Assembly (NCBI RefSeq): GCF_018325905.1
Contig: NZ_AP021901.1
Location: 2,294,001-2,358,000, forward strand
Source: Pseudomonas sp. St316
GTDB taxonomy: Bacteria; Pseudomonadota; Gammaproteobacteria; Pseudomonadales; Pseudomonadaceae
Direction of reading: 5' to 3'
Length of the DNA stretch: 64,000 bases
The notes beneath the pieces are model-generated. The model was not told where the DNA came from, did no database searches, and saw only the letters and a program-made list of their open reading frames with translations. Both the position numbers and the translations under genes were made by a program. Positions 23,900 to 35,063 of the stretch are shown here, in pieces (the first letter of the stretch is position 1; each line of letters starts with the position of its first letter).

Positions 23900-26800
23900 C
23901 TATGGCAACAACCGCTCGAACGCGTCCAGCGGCAACGGTCGGCTGTGCAGGTAGCCTTGGTATAAATGGCAATCGAGCCCTTGCAAGAAATGCAGTTGCT
24001 CCAGGGTCTCCACCCCTTCGGCGATCATCACCAGGTTGAGGCTGCGGGCCATGGCGACGATGGCACGGATGATTTCGGCGTCGTTGGGGTCGCTGGTGGC
24101 GTCGCGCACGAATGACTGGTCGATTTTCAGCGTGTCCACCGGCAGGCGCTTGAGGTAGGTCAGCGACGAATAACCGGTGCCGAAATCGTCCATGGCGAAG
24201 CTCACCCCCAGTTTCTTGAGTCGGCGCATCTTGGCAATGGTGTCGTCCAGGTTCTGGATCACGATGCCTTCGGTGATCTCCAGTTTCAGCAAGGAGAAGG
24301 GCAGGCCGTGAGTGACGAGACTATTTTCGATGCGTTCGACAAAGTCGCTCTGGCGAAATTGCCGTGGGCTGATGTTCACGCACAGGCTGAATTGCTGGGG
24401 ATCGATCTTGCCCTTGGCGATCAGTTGCTTGAAGCCGTCGCAGGCTTCATCGAGGATCCAGGTCCCGACTTCCAGGATCAGGCCGCTGTCCTCCAGCACT
24501 TTGATGAATTCATTGGGCGATTGGGCGCCCAGGTCCGGGTGATGCCAGCGCACCAGGGCTTCGGCGCCGATGATGCGGTTGTCCCGGGCGTCGACCTGAG
24601 GCTGGAAATGCACGCTGAACTCGCCACGGGCCAGGGCAAGGCGTAGGTCGGTCTCCATGCGCAGCCGTTCGCTGGCGGCTTTTTGCATGGTGGTGTGAAA
24701 CATCTGCGAGGTGTTGCGCCCTGAGTCCTTGGCGCGGTACAGCGCAATGTCGGCGCGCTTGAGCAAGTCGGTGGGCGTGGAGCCGTGGTCGGGAATCAGC
24801 GCTATACCGATGCTCGGCGTGACCTGCAGTCGCTGGCCATCGAGGAACATCGGCTCCGAGAGCAGTTCGCGCAGGGTGTCGGCCAGGGTCTGCACTTGCT
24901 TGCTGACTTCGCTGCGCGAGCCTTCCAGGCCGCTGAGCAGCACCACGAATTCATCGCCGCCCAGTCGTGCGACGGTGTCTTCCATGCGGACGCTGGCTTC
25001 CAGGCGCGCGGTGATGATCTTCAGCACGGTGTCGCCCACCGGGTGACCGAGGGAGTCGTTGATGTGCTTGAAGTGATCCAGGTCGAGAAACAGCAGGGCG
25101 CCGCGCAGGTTGTGGCGTTTGAGCAGGGCGATCTGCTGGCTCAGCCGGTCCATCAGCAAGGCGCGGTTGGGCAGGTTGGTCAGCGGGTCGTGGTAGGCCA
25201 GGTGGCGGATCTGGGCTTCGGCATTGCGCAGCAGGCTCACGTCCCGGGCGGTCAGCAGCAGGCACGCCGTTTCATTGAGCGTGATGGGCTCCACCGAGAC
25301 TTCCAGCGTGAGGATTTCCCCCAGTTTATTGCGTCCGAGCATTTCCTGGTGGTGCACGCGACCCTTGAGTTGCAGCTCGGCCAGCAGCGCCGCTCGCTGT
25401 TTTTCTTCGGCCCAGATCCCCACTTCGTAGACCGTGTGCCCGATCACCTCGTCGGCGCGGTAGCCGGTCAATCGGCAGAAGCCGTCATTGACTTCAAGGT
25501 AGCGGCCACTTTCGTGTTCGGTGATGGTGATGGCGTCGGGGCTGGAATGAAACGCCTTGGCGAATTTCTCTTCGCTGGCCTTGAGGGCGGCTTCGGAGCG
25601 TTGTTGCTGGGTGATGTCTCGCAAAGTCGTGACGACGCAGGGCTGGTTGCCGACGTTGATTTGCCGGCTGGAAATCACACAGGTCAGCGGTTGGCCGTTC
25701 TTATGGTGAACGACGATGGCGACATTGTTCAGCGATTTTTCGCGGATGACCCGTTCGATGCGTTGCAGGCTACTGCCCGAGGCGTCCCAGAGGCCGATTT
25801 CGTCGGCGTCGAGGCCAATCACGTCGCTGGCGCTCCAGCCGAAGGTCTGGGTGAAGCTGGAGTTGATCTCAAGGAATCGGCCGCTGTCCTGGTGAGTGAC
25901 GCAGATGGGATCGGGGCTGACCTGGAACAGCGTGGCGAATTTTTCCTCCGAGGCGGCCAGACTCTGTTCGCGCTCCACCTGGTCGGTGATGTCGAGCAAG
26001 GTGCCGGCCATGCGCAAAGGGCTGCCGTCGTCGTTGCGGTAGAGGCGGGCGCGGCTTTCCAGGTAGCGCGAGCTGCCGTCCGGCAGTTGCACGCGGTAGG
26101 TCAACTGATAGTTGCCCGCAGGGCCTTCGCGCAGGCTGCGATAGGCGTTGCGCATGTTGTTGCGTTCTTCCGTGGGGACTCCTTCGAAAAACGCGTCGAA
26201 CGATTCGTGGAACGGTTTGGGCTCCAGGCCATGGAGCTGCGCGGCCCGGGCCGAGCCGTAGAGCATGCCGCTGGGAATGTGCCAGTCCCAGGTGCCCAGT
26301 TGCGCCGAGTCGAGGGCCAGGTCCAGGCGTTCCTGGCTGTCCTTGAGGGCCTGCTCGGCGAGCTTGCGCTCGGTGGTGTCGAGGAAGGTGCTCAACAGGT
26401 AGGGTTGGCCTTCCAGCTCGACTTTCTGCGCGCTGAGCAGGCCGGTGTGGATCTGGTTGTTGCTGGCTCGCAGTACCACTTCCATGCTCGCCAGTTCGCC
26501 CTTGGCATTGATGGCTTCCAGCAGTTTTGCCCGTTGCCCGGGGTCGACCCACAAGCCCAGTTCCAGGGTGGTCCGGCCAATCACATCGTGCAGCGGCCAG
26601 CCGAACAGGCTTTCGAAATACTGGTTGGCCTCGCTGATCATCCCGTCTTCCTGGCGAGTCAGCAGCACCATGTTCGGGCTCAGGTGGAACAGCGTGGCAA
26701 AACGTTTTTCCGAGCTGCGCAGCGCCTGTTCCCGCTCGCGCTGATGCGTGATTTCGCGGATCACCCCGATCATGCGCGGGCGACCGTGCTTGTCGGGCAG

Positions 26801-27178
26801 CACGCTGCCGCTGATCTCCAGCCAGTGCAGGCTGCCGTCGGGCCAGACGATGCGGTGGTGCATGGCCTGTTCCAGCGGCGCCCCGGCCACTGCCGCGTGA
26901 AAGGCGCGCATGGCCCGGGACCGGTCTTCGGGTAGTAACAGGTCCAGATAATCCACATCCGCCGGCAATGGCTGGCGCGGATCGAAGCCAAACAGCGCCT
27001 GGGTGCCCCGGGACCAACTGATCTGCCCGCTGTCGATGTCCCACGACCATGCCCCCAGCCGCGCACCGTTCAGGGCGGCCAGCAACTGCGGCGCACTGTC
27101 CCAGCTCTGCTCGGACCGTTTCGGGTCGAGCGCCTGGATGCGTGGCAAGGGCGGGAGGTGGTCAGCGGGTTTGGGCAT
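23900..27178 (-). CDS. Five-PAS GGDEF-EAL cyclic-di-GMP signalling protein
   Basis: A 1092-residue multidomain sensor with five successive PAS/PAC units (about 30-150, 160-270, 283-400, 412-525 and 538-650; each begins with an F/L..SP or LDLAL-type strand). A diguanylate cyclase domain follows, with an intact RLGGDEFVVLL motif (about 740-750). The C-terminal EAL phosphodiesterase domain has EALVRW (about 871), a conserved N in NISPRQF, LEITEG and DDFGTGYSSL, so it keeps its catalytic residues. No membrane segment or signal peptide is seen, so it is probably cytoplasmic. Net activity (making or breaking c-di-GMP) cannot be told. The many PAS domains suggest integration of redox or small-molecule signals. 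Confidence 0.93.
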   Translation of the reverse strand: MPKPADHLPPLPRIQALDPKRSEQSWDSAPQLLAALNGARLGAWSWDIDSGQISWSRGTQALFGFDPRQPLPADVDYLDLLLPEDRSRAMRAFHAAVAGAPLEQAMHHRIVWPDGSLHWLEISGSVLPDKHGRPRMIGVIREITHQREREQALRSSEKRFATLFHLSPNMVLLTRQEDGMISEANQYFESLFGWPLHDVIGRTTLELGLWVDPGQRAKLLEAINAKGELASMEVVLRASNNQIHTGLLSAQKVELEGQPYLLSTFLDTTERKLAEQALKDSQERLDLALDSAQLGTWDWHIPSGMLYGSARAAQLHGLEPKPFHESFDAFFEGVPTEERNNMRNAYRSLREGPAGNYQLTYRVQLPDGSSRYLESRARLYRNDDGSPLRMAGTLLDITDQVEREQSLAASEEKFATLFQVSPDPICVTHQDSGRFLEINSSFTQTFGWSASDVIGLDADEIGLWDASGSSLQRIERVIREKSLNNVAIVVHHKNGQPLTCVISSRQINVGNQPCVVTTLRDITQQQRSEAALKASEEKFAKAFHSSPDAITITEHESGRYLEVNDGFCRLTGYRADEVIGHTVYEVGIWAEEKQRAALLAELQLKGRVHHQEMLGRNKLGEILTLEVSVEPITLNETACLLLTARDVSLLRNAEAQIRHLAYHDPLTNLPNRALLMDRLSQQIALLKRHNLRGALLFLDLDHFKHINDSLGHPVGDTVLKIITARLEASVRMEDTVARLGGDEFVVLLSGLEGSRSEVSKQVQTLADTLRELLSEPMFLDGQRLQVTPSIGIALIPDHGSTPTDLLKRADIALYRAKDSGRNTSQMFHTTMQKAASERLRMETDLRLALARGEFSVHFQPQVDARDNRIIGAEALVRWHHPDLGAQSPNEFIKVLEDSGLILEVGTWILDEACDGFKQLIAKGKIDPQQFSLCVNISPRQFRQSDFVERIENSLVTHGLPFSLLKLEITEGIVIQNLDDTIAKMRRLKKLGVSFAMDDFGTGYSSLTYLKRLPVDTLKIDQSFVRDATSDPNDAEIIRAIVAMARSLNLVMIAEGVETLEQLHFLQGLDCHLYQGYLHSRPLPLDAFERLLP

Positions 27179-27248
27179 TATCTAGCGAGCCTTGAGCGGG
27201 TTTGGGCATTAAGCACAAGCATTCAAGGCCCTACAGGCGTGGCACAAC

Positions 27249-28139
27249 CTATGCCCTTGTCCCTGGCAAATCGATTTGTGCGTCCAGTAAGGCCATGAAA
27301 GCCCGTGCGGCGTTCGACAGCGTCCGTTCGGTGTGCAAGATATAGCCTAGCTGGCGACTGAGCTGTATGCCCGGCAAAGGAATGCGCGCTACCTGTTCGT
27401 CGAGCATGGTGCGCGGCAAAACGCTCCAGGCCAGGCCGATGGAGACCATCATTTTTATCGTTTCCAGGTAATTCGTGCTCATGGCGATGTTCGGCGTCAG
27501 GCCCTGGGCCTCGAACAACCGTTGCACGATGTGATGGGTAAACGTGTTGCCCCCCGGGAAAACCGCGGGATGCAAGGCAATGTCCGCCAGGCTGACCGCA
27601 CCGTTTTCCAGCAACGCATGCTCGGGGGCGACCACGAAGTCCAACGGGTCGTCCCACACCGGCGTGGCCCGTACCAGCGTGTGGGGTTCGGGGGCGAGGG
27701 TGATGACGGCCAGTTCCGCCCGGCCATGGAGGATTTCTTCGTAGGCCACTTCCGAATCCAGAAACTGGATATCCAACGCCACCTGGGGGTAGCGTCGGGT
27801 GAATTCCCGCAATAACGGTGGCAGGCGGTGCAGGCCGATGTGGTGGCTGGTGGCGAGCGTCAGGCGCCCGGTCACTTCGCCGCTCAGGTTGGTCAGGGCG
27901 CGGCGGGTGTCGTCCAGCACGTTGAGAATCTGATAGGCCCGTGGCAGCAGGGCGCGACCGGCCTCGGTCAGGCCCACTTCACGGCCAAGGCGATCGAACA
28001 GGCGCACCTTGAGCTGTTGCTCGAGGCCGGCAATGCGCTTGCTGATGGCGGGCTGGGTCAGGTGCAGGCGTTCACCGGCGCCGGAGAAACTGCCCGTCTC
28101 GGCGATGGCAATAAAGGCATTGAGGCTGGCAAGGTCCAT
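27249..28139 (-). CDS. LysR-type regulator next to leuC
   Basis: A 296-residue LysR protein. The N-terminal winged helix-turn-helix (DLASLNAFIAIAETGSFSGA to about 60, with LTQPAISKRIAGLE) is canonical, and a periplasmic-binding-like effector domain runs from about 90. It is divergent from leuC across about 155 bp, which fits a regulator of leucine synthesis, the usual arrangement in Pseudomonas. The inducer, perhaps a leucine-pathway intermediate, is inference. Confidence 0.9.
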   Translation of the reverse strand: MDLASLNAFIAIAETGSFSGAGERLHLTQPAISKRIAGLEQQLKVRLFDRLGREVGLTEAGRALLPRAYQILNVLDDTRRALTNLSGEVTGRLTLATSHHIGLHRLPPLLREFTRRYPQVALDIQFLDSEVAYEEILHGRAELAVITLAPEPHTLVRATPVWDDPLDFVVAPEHALLENGAVSLADIALHPAVFPGGNTFTHHIVQRLFEAQGLTPNIAMSTNYLETIKMMVSIGLAWSVLPRTMLDEQVARIPLPGIQLSRQLGYILHTERTLSNAARAFMALLDAQIDLPGTRA

Positions 28140-28295
28140 GGCGGTTCCGGTCGAATTCCAGTTGGTTATGCAAAGTATGAAAAATATGAATTTGAGTTAT
28201 TTAATGTAACCCCATAGGATCAGCCTCACAAGCCAAGGGGTTATTGATTCGTTCAAGGCCCGGGGCATAGAAACAAGCTGATGAGGAACCGTCTG

Positions 28296-29714
28296 ATGGC
28301 CGGCAAAACGCTCTACGACAAGCTCTGGGATTCGCATTTGGTCAAGCAGCGCGACGATGGCTCGGCGCTGATCTACATCGATCGTCACATCATTCATGAA
28401 GTGACTTCGCCGCAAGCCTTCGAAGGCCTGCGCCTGGCTGGGCGCAAGCCTTGGCGTATCGATGCCAACATCGCGACCCCGGACCATAACGTACCGACCA
28501 CGCCGGAGCGCAAGGGCGGCATCGAAGCCATTGCCGACCAGGTATCGCGCTTGCAGGTCCAGACCCTCGACGATAACTGTGACGAATACGGCATCGTTGA
28601 ATTCAAGATGAACGATGTGCGCCAAGGCATCGTCCACGTCATCGGCCCGGAGCAGGGCGCGACCTTGCCTGGCATGACCGTGGTCTGCGGCGACTCGCAC
28701 ACCTCGACCCACGGTGCTTTCGGGGCCCTGGCCCACGGCATCGGCACCTCCGAGGTGGAGCATGTGCTCGCCACCCAGTGCCTGGTCGCCAAGAAAATGA
28801 AGAACATGTTGGTGCGCGTCGAGGGCAAGTTGCCGTTCGGCGTGACGGCCAAGGACATCGTCCTGGCGGTGATCGGCAAGATTGGCACCGCCGGCGGTAA
28901 CGGCCATGCCATCGAGTTCGCCGGCAGCGCGATCCGCGACCTGTCGGTCGAAGGCCGCATGACCATCTGCAACATGTCCATCGAGGCCGGTGCCCGCGTT
29001 GGCCTGGTGGCCGCCGATGAAAAAACCGTGGAATACGTCAAGGGTCGCCCGTTCTCGCCAAAAGGCGCGGAATGGGACATGGCGGTCGAGGCCTGGAAAG
29101 ACCTGGTCTCCGATGCCGATGCCAAGTTCGATACCGTGGTCGAACTCGACGCCACGCAGATCAAGCCGCAAGTCAGCTGGGGCACTTCGCCTGAGATGGT
29201 GTTGGCGGTGGACCAGAACGTACCGGATCCGGCCAAGGAAATGGACCTGGTCAAGCGCGACTCCATCGTCCGTGCCTTGAAATACATGGGCTTGAGCGCC
29301 AACCAGGCGATCACCGACATTCAGCTTGACCGTGTGTTCATCGGCTCTTGCACCAACTCGCGGATCGAAGACCTGCGCGCCGCGGCGGTGATCGCCAAGG
29401 GTCGCAAGGTTGCTTCGACCATCAAGCAGGCCATCGTGGTGCCGGGCTCGGGCCTGGTGAAGGCCCAGGCTGAAGCGGAAGGGCTGGACAAGATTTTCCT
29501 CGAGGCCGGTTTCGAATGGCGTGAGCCAGGGTGCTCGATGTGCCTGGCGATGAACCCGGACCGTTTGGAGTCGGGCGAGCACTGCGCCTCCACCTCCAAC
29601 CGTAACTTCGAAGGCCGTCAGGGCGCCGGTGGCCGTACGCACCTGGTGAGCCCGGCCATGGCCGCTGCGGCGGCTGTCAACGGCCGTTTTGTCGATGTCC
29701 GCGAATTGATCTGA
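28296..29714 (+). CDS. leuC: 3-isopropylmalate dehydratase large subunit
   Basis: A 472-residue aconitase-superfamily enzyme; with LeuD it isomerises 2- to 3-isopropylmalate in leucine synthesis. Three [4Fe-4S] cysteines are visible: one in [13 protein letters not shown] and two in [23 protein letters not shown] (28296) is taken as the start since GAGGA lies eight bases before it; an ATG five codons earlier lacks a site. It is followed 11 bp later by leuD. Confidence 0.98.
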   Translation: MAGKTLYDKLWDSHLVKQRDDGSALIYIDRHIIHEVTSPQAFEGLRLAGRKPWRIDANIATPDHNVPTTPERKGGIEAIADQVSRLQVQTLDDNCDEYGIVEFKMNDVRQGIVHVIGPEQGATLPGMTVVCGDSHTSTHGAFGALAHGIGTSEVEHVLATQCLVAKKMKNMLVRVEGKLPFGVTAKDIVLAVIGKIGTAGGNGHAIEFAGSAIRDLSVEGRMTICNMSIEAGARVGLVAADEKTVEYVKGRPFSPKGAEWDMAVEAWKDLVSDADAKFDTVVELDATQIKPQVSWGTSPEMVLAVDQNVPDPAKEMDLVKRDSIVRALKYMGLSANQAITDIQLDRVFIGSCTNSRIEDLRAAAVIAKGRKVASTIKQAIVVPGSGLVKAQAEAEGLDKIFLEAGFEWREPGCSMCLAMNPDRLESGEHCASTSNRNFEGRQGAGGRTHLVSPAMAAAAAVNGRFVDVRELI

Positions 29715-29725
29715 AGGAGCGCAGC

Positions 29726-30370
29726 ATGAAAGCTTTTACCCAGCACACCGGTCTTGTCGCGCCTTTGGATCGTGCCAACGTCGACACTGACCAGATCATT
29801 CCCAAGCAGTTCTTGAAGTCCATCAAGCGCACCGGTTTTGGCCCGAACCTGTTTGACGAATGGCGTTACCTGGATGTGGGCCAGCCGTACCAGGACAACT
29901 CCAAGCGGCCGTTGAACAAGGATTTTGTGCTCAACGCCGAGCGTTACCAAGGCGCCAGCGTGTTGCTGGCCCGTGAGAACTTCGGCTGCGGCTCGAGCCG
30001 CGAGCACGCGCCATGGGCCCTGGAAGAGTACGGTTTTCGCAGCATCATCGCGCCGAGCTACGCCGACATCTTCTTCAACAACAGCTTCAAGAACGGTTTG
30101 CTGCCGATCATCCTCAGCGATGCTGACGTGGATGAGCTGTTCCAGCAGGTCGAAGCGAACCCTGGCTACCAGCTGCAAGTCGACCTGGCGGCCCAGACCG
30201 TGACCCGTCCCGACGGCAAGGTGCTGGGTTTCGAGATCGACGCGTTTCGCAAGCATTGCCTGCTCAACGGCCTGGATGATATCGGCCTGACCTTGCAGGA
30301 CGGCGAGGCGATTGCCACGTTCGAGGCCAAGCACCGGGCGAGCCAGCCTTGGTTGTTTCGCGATGCTTGA
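29726..30370 (+). CDS. leuD: 3-isopropylmalate dehydratase small subunit
   Basis: A 214-residue swivel-domain partner of LeuC. The [14 protein letters not shown] (about 18-31) and [16 protein letters not shown] (about 77-92) substrate-recognition motifs are present. AAGGAGCG lies directly upstream, and spacing to leuC (11 bp) shows one operon. Length is normal. Confidence 0.98.
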   Translation: MKAFTQHTGLVAPLDRANVDTDQIIPKQFLKSIKRTGFGPNLFDEWRYLDVGQPYQDNSKRPLNKDFVLNAERYQGASVLLARENFGCGSSREHAPWALEEYGFRSIIAPSYADIFFNNSFKNGLLPIILSDADVDELFQQVEANPGYQLQVDLAAQTVTRPDGKVLGFEIDAFRKHCLLNGLDDIGLTLQDGEAIATFEAKHRASQPWLFRDA

Positions 30371-30395
30371 TTGATTTGAGATTCAGACAGTACTG

Positions 30396-30480
30396 GCCTC
30401 ATCGCGAGCAAGCTCGCTCCCACACTGGATTTGCGGCGTCCACAAACCCTGTGGGAGCGAGCTTGCTCGCGATGGGGGCC
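30396..30480. repeat. REP doublet
   Basis: Facing copies of the GCGAGCAAGCTCGCTCCCAC palindrome (30401-30424, 30449-30473) between leuD and the methyltransferase gene. Confidence 0.88.
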
Positions 30481-30511
30481 GCCCAAGCGATACAAATCTT
30501 AAGGACATCCC

Positions 30512-31276
30512 ATGACCAGCACCGCCCACAGTCAGGTTGTACAAAAGCAATTCGGTGAGCAGGCCTCGGCCTACCTGAGCAGTGCCGTGCACGCCCAGGG
30601 CGCCGAGTTTGCGCTGCTACAGGCTGCGCTGGCTGGCCGTGGCGATGCCCGTGTCTTGGACCTGGGGTGCGGCGCCGGCCATGTGAGTTTCCACGTGGCG
30701 CCGCTGGCCGGTGAAGTGGTGGCTTATGATTTGTCCCAGCAGATGCTCGACGTGGTCGCCACGGCGGCTGCCGAGCGTGGCCTGGGCAATATCAGCACGG
30801 TCTGCGGCGCCGCGGAGCACCTGCCGTTCGCCGACGCTGAGTTCGACTTCCTGTTCAGCCGCTATTCGGCGCATCATTGGAGCGACCTGGGTCTAGCATT
30901 GCGCGAAGTGCGCCGGGTGCTCAAGCCGGGCGGCGTGGTGGCGTTCATCGACGTCCTGTCGCCTGGCATGCCGTTGCTGGACACGTACCTGCAAAGCGTC
31001 GAAGTGCTGCGCGACACCAGTCATGTGCGCGATTATTCTGCCGGCGAGTGGTTGCGCCAGGTCAGCGAAGCGGGGTTGCACATCCGCAGCACCTCGCGCC
31101 AGCGCCTGCGCCTGGAATACCACTCTTGGGTCGAACGCATGCGCACGCCCGAGGTGATGCGCGGGGCGATCCTTGAGCTGCAGCGTTCGATGGGCGATGA
31201 AGTGCGTGAGTATTTTGAGATTGAGGCCGATGGTTCGTTCAGTACAGATGTACTGGTGCTGTGGGCCGAGCGATAG
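30512..31276 (+). CDS. Class I SAM-dependent methyltransferase (UbiE-like)
   Basis: A 254-residue methyltransferase with the SAM motif VLDLGCGAGHVSFHVAP (about 49-65), acidic motif II (VVAYDLSQQMLD) and the post-motif RVLKPGGVVAFIDV (about 136-149). No domain beyond the Rossmann core. It lies between leuD and leuB, a position typical of Pseudomonas; there is no evidence that it acts in leucine synthesis. Start at 30512 with AAGGA upstream. The methyl acceptor is unknown. Confidence 0.88.
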   Translation: MTSTAHSQVVQKQFGEQASAYLSSAVHAQGAEFALLQAALAGRGDARVLDLGCGAGHVSFHVAPLAGEVVAYDLSQQMLDVVATAAAERGLGNISTVCGAAEHLPFADAEFDFLFSRYSAHHWSDLGLALREVRRVLKPGGVVAFIDVLSPGMPLLDTYLQSVEVLRDTSHVRDYSAGEWLRQVSEAGLHIRSTSRQRLRLEYHSWVERMRTPEVMRGAILELQRSMGDEVREYFEIEADGSFSTDVLVLWAER

Positions 31277-31342
31277 CATTTTTCCCGGCCAGGCGTTGGG
31301 TACAAAGCCCAGGCGTGTGCCGACAGAGCAAACGAGGAAAGC

Positions 31343-32425
<1,083 letters not shown>

Positions 32426-32479
32426 TCTTTCGGGCCCACTGCTTCGACGGTGGCCCACTTTTGTATAGGTGTAGTTGCG

Positions 32480-33592
32480 ATGAAACGTGTAGGTCTGATC
32501 GGTTGGCGCGGCATGGTCGGTTCCGTGCTCATGCAGCGAATGCTGGAAGAGCAGGATTTCGATCTCATTGAGCCGGTGTTTTTCACCACTTCCAATGTCG
32601 GTGGCCAAGGCCCGTCCGTGGGCAAGGACACCGGTGCGCTCAAGGATGCCTACAGCATCGAAGAGCTCAAGACCCTCGACGTGATCCTGACCTGCCAGGG
32701 CGGCGACTACACCAGCGAAGTCTTCCCCAAGCTGCGTGAAGCCGGCTGGCAGGGTTACTGGATCGACGCCGCTTCCAGCCTGCGCATGCAGGACGACGCG
32801 GTGATCGTTCTCGACCCGGTAAACCGCAAGGTCATCGACCAGCAGCTGGACGCGGGCACCAAGAACTACATCGGCGGCAACTGCACCGTCAGCCTGATGT
32901 TGATGGGCCTGGGCGGCCTGTTCGAAGCCGGTCTGGTGGAATGGATGAGCGCCATGACTTACCAGGCCGCTTCCGGTGCCGGCGCGCAGAACATGCGTGA
33001 ATTGATCAAGCAGATGGGTGCCACCCATGCCGCTGTCGCCGATGACCTGGCCAACCCGGCCAGCGCCATCCTGGACATCGACCGCAAGGTCGCCGAAGCG
33101 ATGCGCAGCGATGCCTACCCGACCGAGAACTTCGGTGTGCCGCTGGCCGGCAGCCTGATCCCCTGGATCGACAAGGAACTGCCTAACGGCCAGAGCCGCG
33201 AAGAGTGGAAGGCCCAGGCCGAAACCAACAAGATCCTGGGTCGCTTCAAGAGCCCGATCCCGGTGGACGGCATCTGCGTGCGCATCGGCGCCATGCGCTG
33301 CCACAGCCAGGCGCTGACCATCAAGTTGAATAAAGACGTGCCGATCGCCGACATCGAAGGGCTGATCAGTCAGCACAACCCTTGGGTCAAGCTGGTGCCG
33401 AACAACCGCGAAATCAGCATGCAGGAGCTGAGCCCGACCAAGGTCACCGGCACTCTGAATGTACCGGTGGGTCGTCTGCGCAAACTGAACATGGGCTCGC
33501 AGTTCGTCGGTGCCTTCACCGTCGGCGACCAACTGCTGTGGGGCGCGGCCGAACCGCTGCGTCGCATGCTGCGGATCCTGCTCGAGCGTTGA
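32480..33592 (+). CDS. asd: Aspartate-semialdehyde dehydrogenase
   Basis: A 370-residue enzyme that reduces aspartyl phosphate to aspartate semialdehyde for lysine, threonine and methionine synthesis. NADP-binding [14 protein letters not shown] (about 8-21); the catalytic cysteine is in [12 protein letters not shown] (about C135); the substrate-binding region [16 protein letters not shown] (about 270-285) is intact. The start at 32480 ([11 protein letters not shown]) is chosen over an upstream in-frame ATG because of family agreement. A non-catalytic paralogue (usg) follows. Confidence 0.98.
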   Translation: MKRVGLIGWRGMVGSVLMQRMLEEQDFDLIEPVFFTTSNVGGQGPSVGKDTGALKDAYSIEELKTLDVILTCQGGDYTSEVFPKLREAGWQGYWIDAASSLRMQDDAVIVLDPVNRKVIDQQLDAGTKNYIGGNCTVSLMLMGLGGLFEAGLVEWMSAMTYQAASGAGAQNMRELIKQMGATHAAVADDLANPASAILDIDRKVAEAMRSDAYPTENFGVPLAGSLIPWIDKELPNGQSREEWKAQAETNKILGRFKSPIPVDGICVRIGAMRCHSQALTIKLNKDVPIADIEGLISQHNPWVKLVPNNREISMQELSPTKVTGTLNVPVGRLRKLNMGSQFVGAFTVGDQLLWGAAEPLRRMLRILLER

Positions 33593-33611
33593 TCGATTGC
33601 GGCTGTGAAAG

Positions 33612-33643
33612 AACCCGTGCCTTGTGAGAGGTGCGGGTTTTTT
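33612..33643 (+). terminator. Terminator of asd
   Basis: AACCCGTGCC and GGTGCGGGTT pair around an eight-base loop, followed by a run of T. Confidence 0.85.
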
Positions 33644-33669
33644 ATTGGGGGCAGTTGTGTCGGGGCTGA

Positions 33670-33751
33670 CCTCATCGCGAGCAAGCTCGCTCCCACATGG
33701 GGGCTTCAGTGACCACAAAACCTGTGGGAGCGAGCTCGCTCGCGATGAGGC
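33670..33751. repeat. REP doublet
   Basis: Facing copies of the GCGAGCAAGCTCGCTCCCAC palindrome on both sides of a 25-bp spacer, between asd and usg. Confidence 0.88.
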
Positions 33752-33842
33752 CCGCCCAGGCACTGCAAACCCTCCGGCCAATTGCCTGCCTACCCAGCAC
33801 CCGGTAAAGTGCCGCTCCCCACGTTTTACCTGAGGTAGACCC

Positions 33843-34853
33843 ATGAGCCAGTCCTTTGATATTGCCGTGATCGGCGCCACCGGTACTGTCGGCGAAACCC
33901 TCGTCCAGATTCTCGAAGAGCGGGACTTCCCGGTCGGCAACCTGCATCTGTTGGCCAGCAGCGAATCGGCAGGTAGCTCGGTGATGTTTCGCGGTAAAAA
34001 CGTGCGGGTGCGCGAAGTCGACGAGTTCGATTTCAGCAAAGTCCAACTGGTGTTCTTCGCCGCCGGCCCGGCGGTGACCCTGAGTTTCGCCTCGCGGGCC
34101 ACGGCGGCTGGCTGTGCGTTGATCGACCTGTCCGGCGCCTTGCCGCCCGAACAGGCGCCGCAGATCGTGCCGGAAGCCAACGCCCAGATGCTCGCCGGTT
34201 TGAGCAAGCCGTTGCAGGTCAGCAGCCCCAGCGCTTCGGCCACGGCCTTGGCGGTGGTGCTGGCGCCGCTGCGCGAATGCCTGGACTTGCAGCGCATCAG
34301 CCTGACCGCCAGCCTCGCGGTGTCGGCCCAGGGCCGCGTGGCCGTGAGCGAGTTGGCGCGCCAGACCGCCGAGCTGCTCAACGCCCGTCCGCTGGAGCCG
34401 AAATTCTTTGATCGGCAGATGGCATTCAACCTGCTGGCCCAGGTCGGCGCCCCGGACGAGCAAGGCCATACGCAGTTGGAAAAGCGCCTGGTCCGCGAGT
34501 TGCGCCAGGTGCTGAATCAACCTTTGTTAAAGATTTCCGTCACTTGCATTCAAGCCCCGGTGTTTTTTGGCGATAGCTTTAGCGTGACTGTGCAGTCTGC
34601 GAGCCCCGTCGACCTGGCCAAGGTCAACGCGGCGTTGGAAGCGGCGCCCGGTATCGAGCTGGTGGAAGCGGGTGATTACCCGACGGCGGTGGGCGATGCG
34701 GTGGGGCAGGATGTGGTCTACGTTGGTCGTGTGCGCGGTGGGATCGACGATCCGGCGGAACTAAATATGTGGCTGACGTCAGATAACGTGCGCAAGGGCG
34801 CGGCACTCAATGCCGTGCAGGTGGCTGAGTTGTTGATAAAAGACTTGCTGTAA
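33843..34853 (+). CDS. usg: USG-1-type aspartate-semialdehyde dehydrogenase paralogue lacking the catalytic cysteine
   Basis: A 336-residue protein of the aspartate-semialdehyde dehydrogenase fold. NADP-type glycine loop IGATGTVGETLVQIL (residues 10-24) and the dimerisation-domain strands are clear. Where true enzymes have N-C-S/T, this one has SSPSASATALA (about residues 126-136), so the nucleophilic cysteine is gone. It is therefore unlikely to catalyse the reaction. The family is called USG-1 and lies before truA or fimV in related bacteria. Its role is not established; a scaffold or regulatory role is possible. Confidence 0.9.
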   Translation: MSQSFDIAVIGATGTVGETLVQILEERDFPVGNLHLLASSESAGSSVMFRGKNVRVREVDEFDFSKVQLVFFAAGPAVTLSFASRATAAGCALIDLSGALPPEQAPQIVPEANAQMLAGLSKPLQVSSPSASATALAVVLAPLRECLDLQRISLTASLAVSAQGRVAVSELARQTAELLNARPLEPKFFDRQMAFNLLAQVGAPDEQGHTQLEKRLVRELRQVLNQPLLKISVTCIQAPVFFGDSFSVTVQSASPVDLAKVNAALEAAPGIELVEAGDYPTAVGDAVGQDVVYVGRVRGGIDDPAELNMWLTSDNVRKGAALNAVQVAELLIKDLL

Positions 34854-35063
34854 AAGATACTTGGCATCAATTTGTCGAATGATTCTAGCTGGGCGCTATG
34901 CTTGGCCGGAGTGCTGAAGGCGAACATCCCTCTGGGGGACTTTCCCGGGGCATGAGTGAAATGATCGCGCGCACCGTCGCTTCGGGGCTGCGCGCAATGC
35001 CTTACGGCAGCGGCATCAATACCTTCTCGCTGGCCGAGGAATGTTCAAACAAAGGAAGAGGCT

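Noticed and set aside
24785-26935. 716-residue open frame on the plus strand inside the GGDEF-EAL gene
   Set aside because: It mirrors the high-GC coding strand of a well-supported gene, has low-complexity Gly/Val/Gln composition and no motif. It is an antisense shadow.
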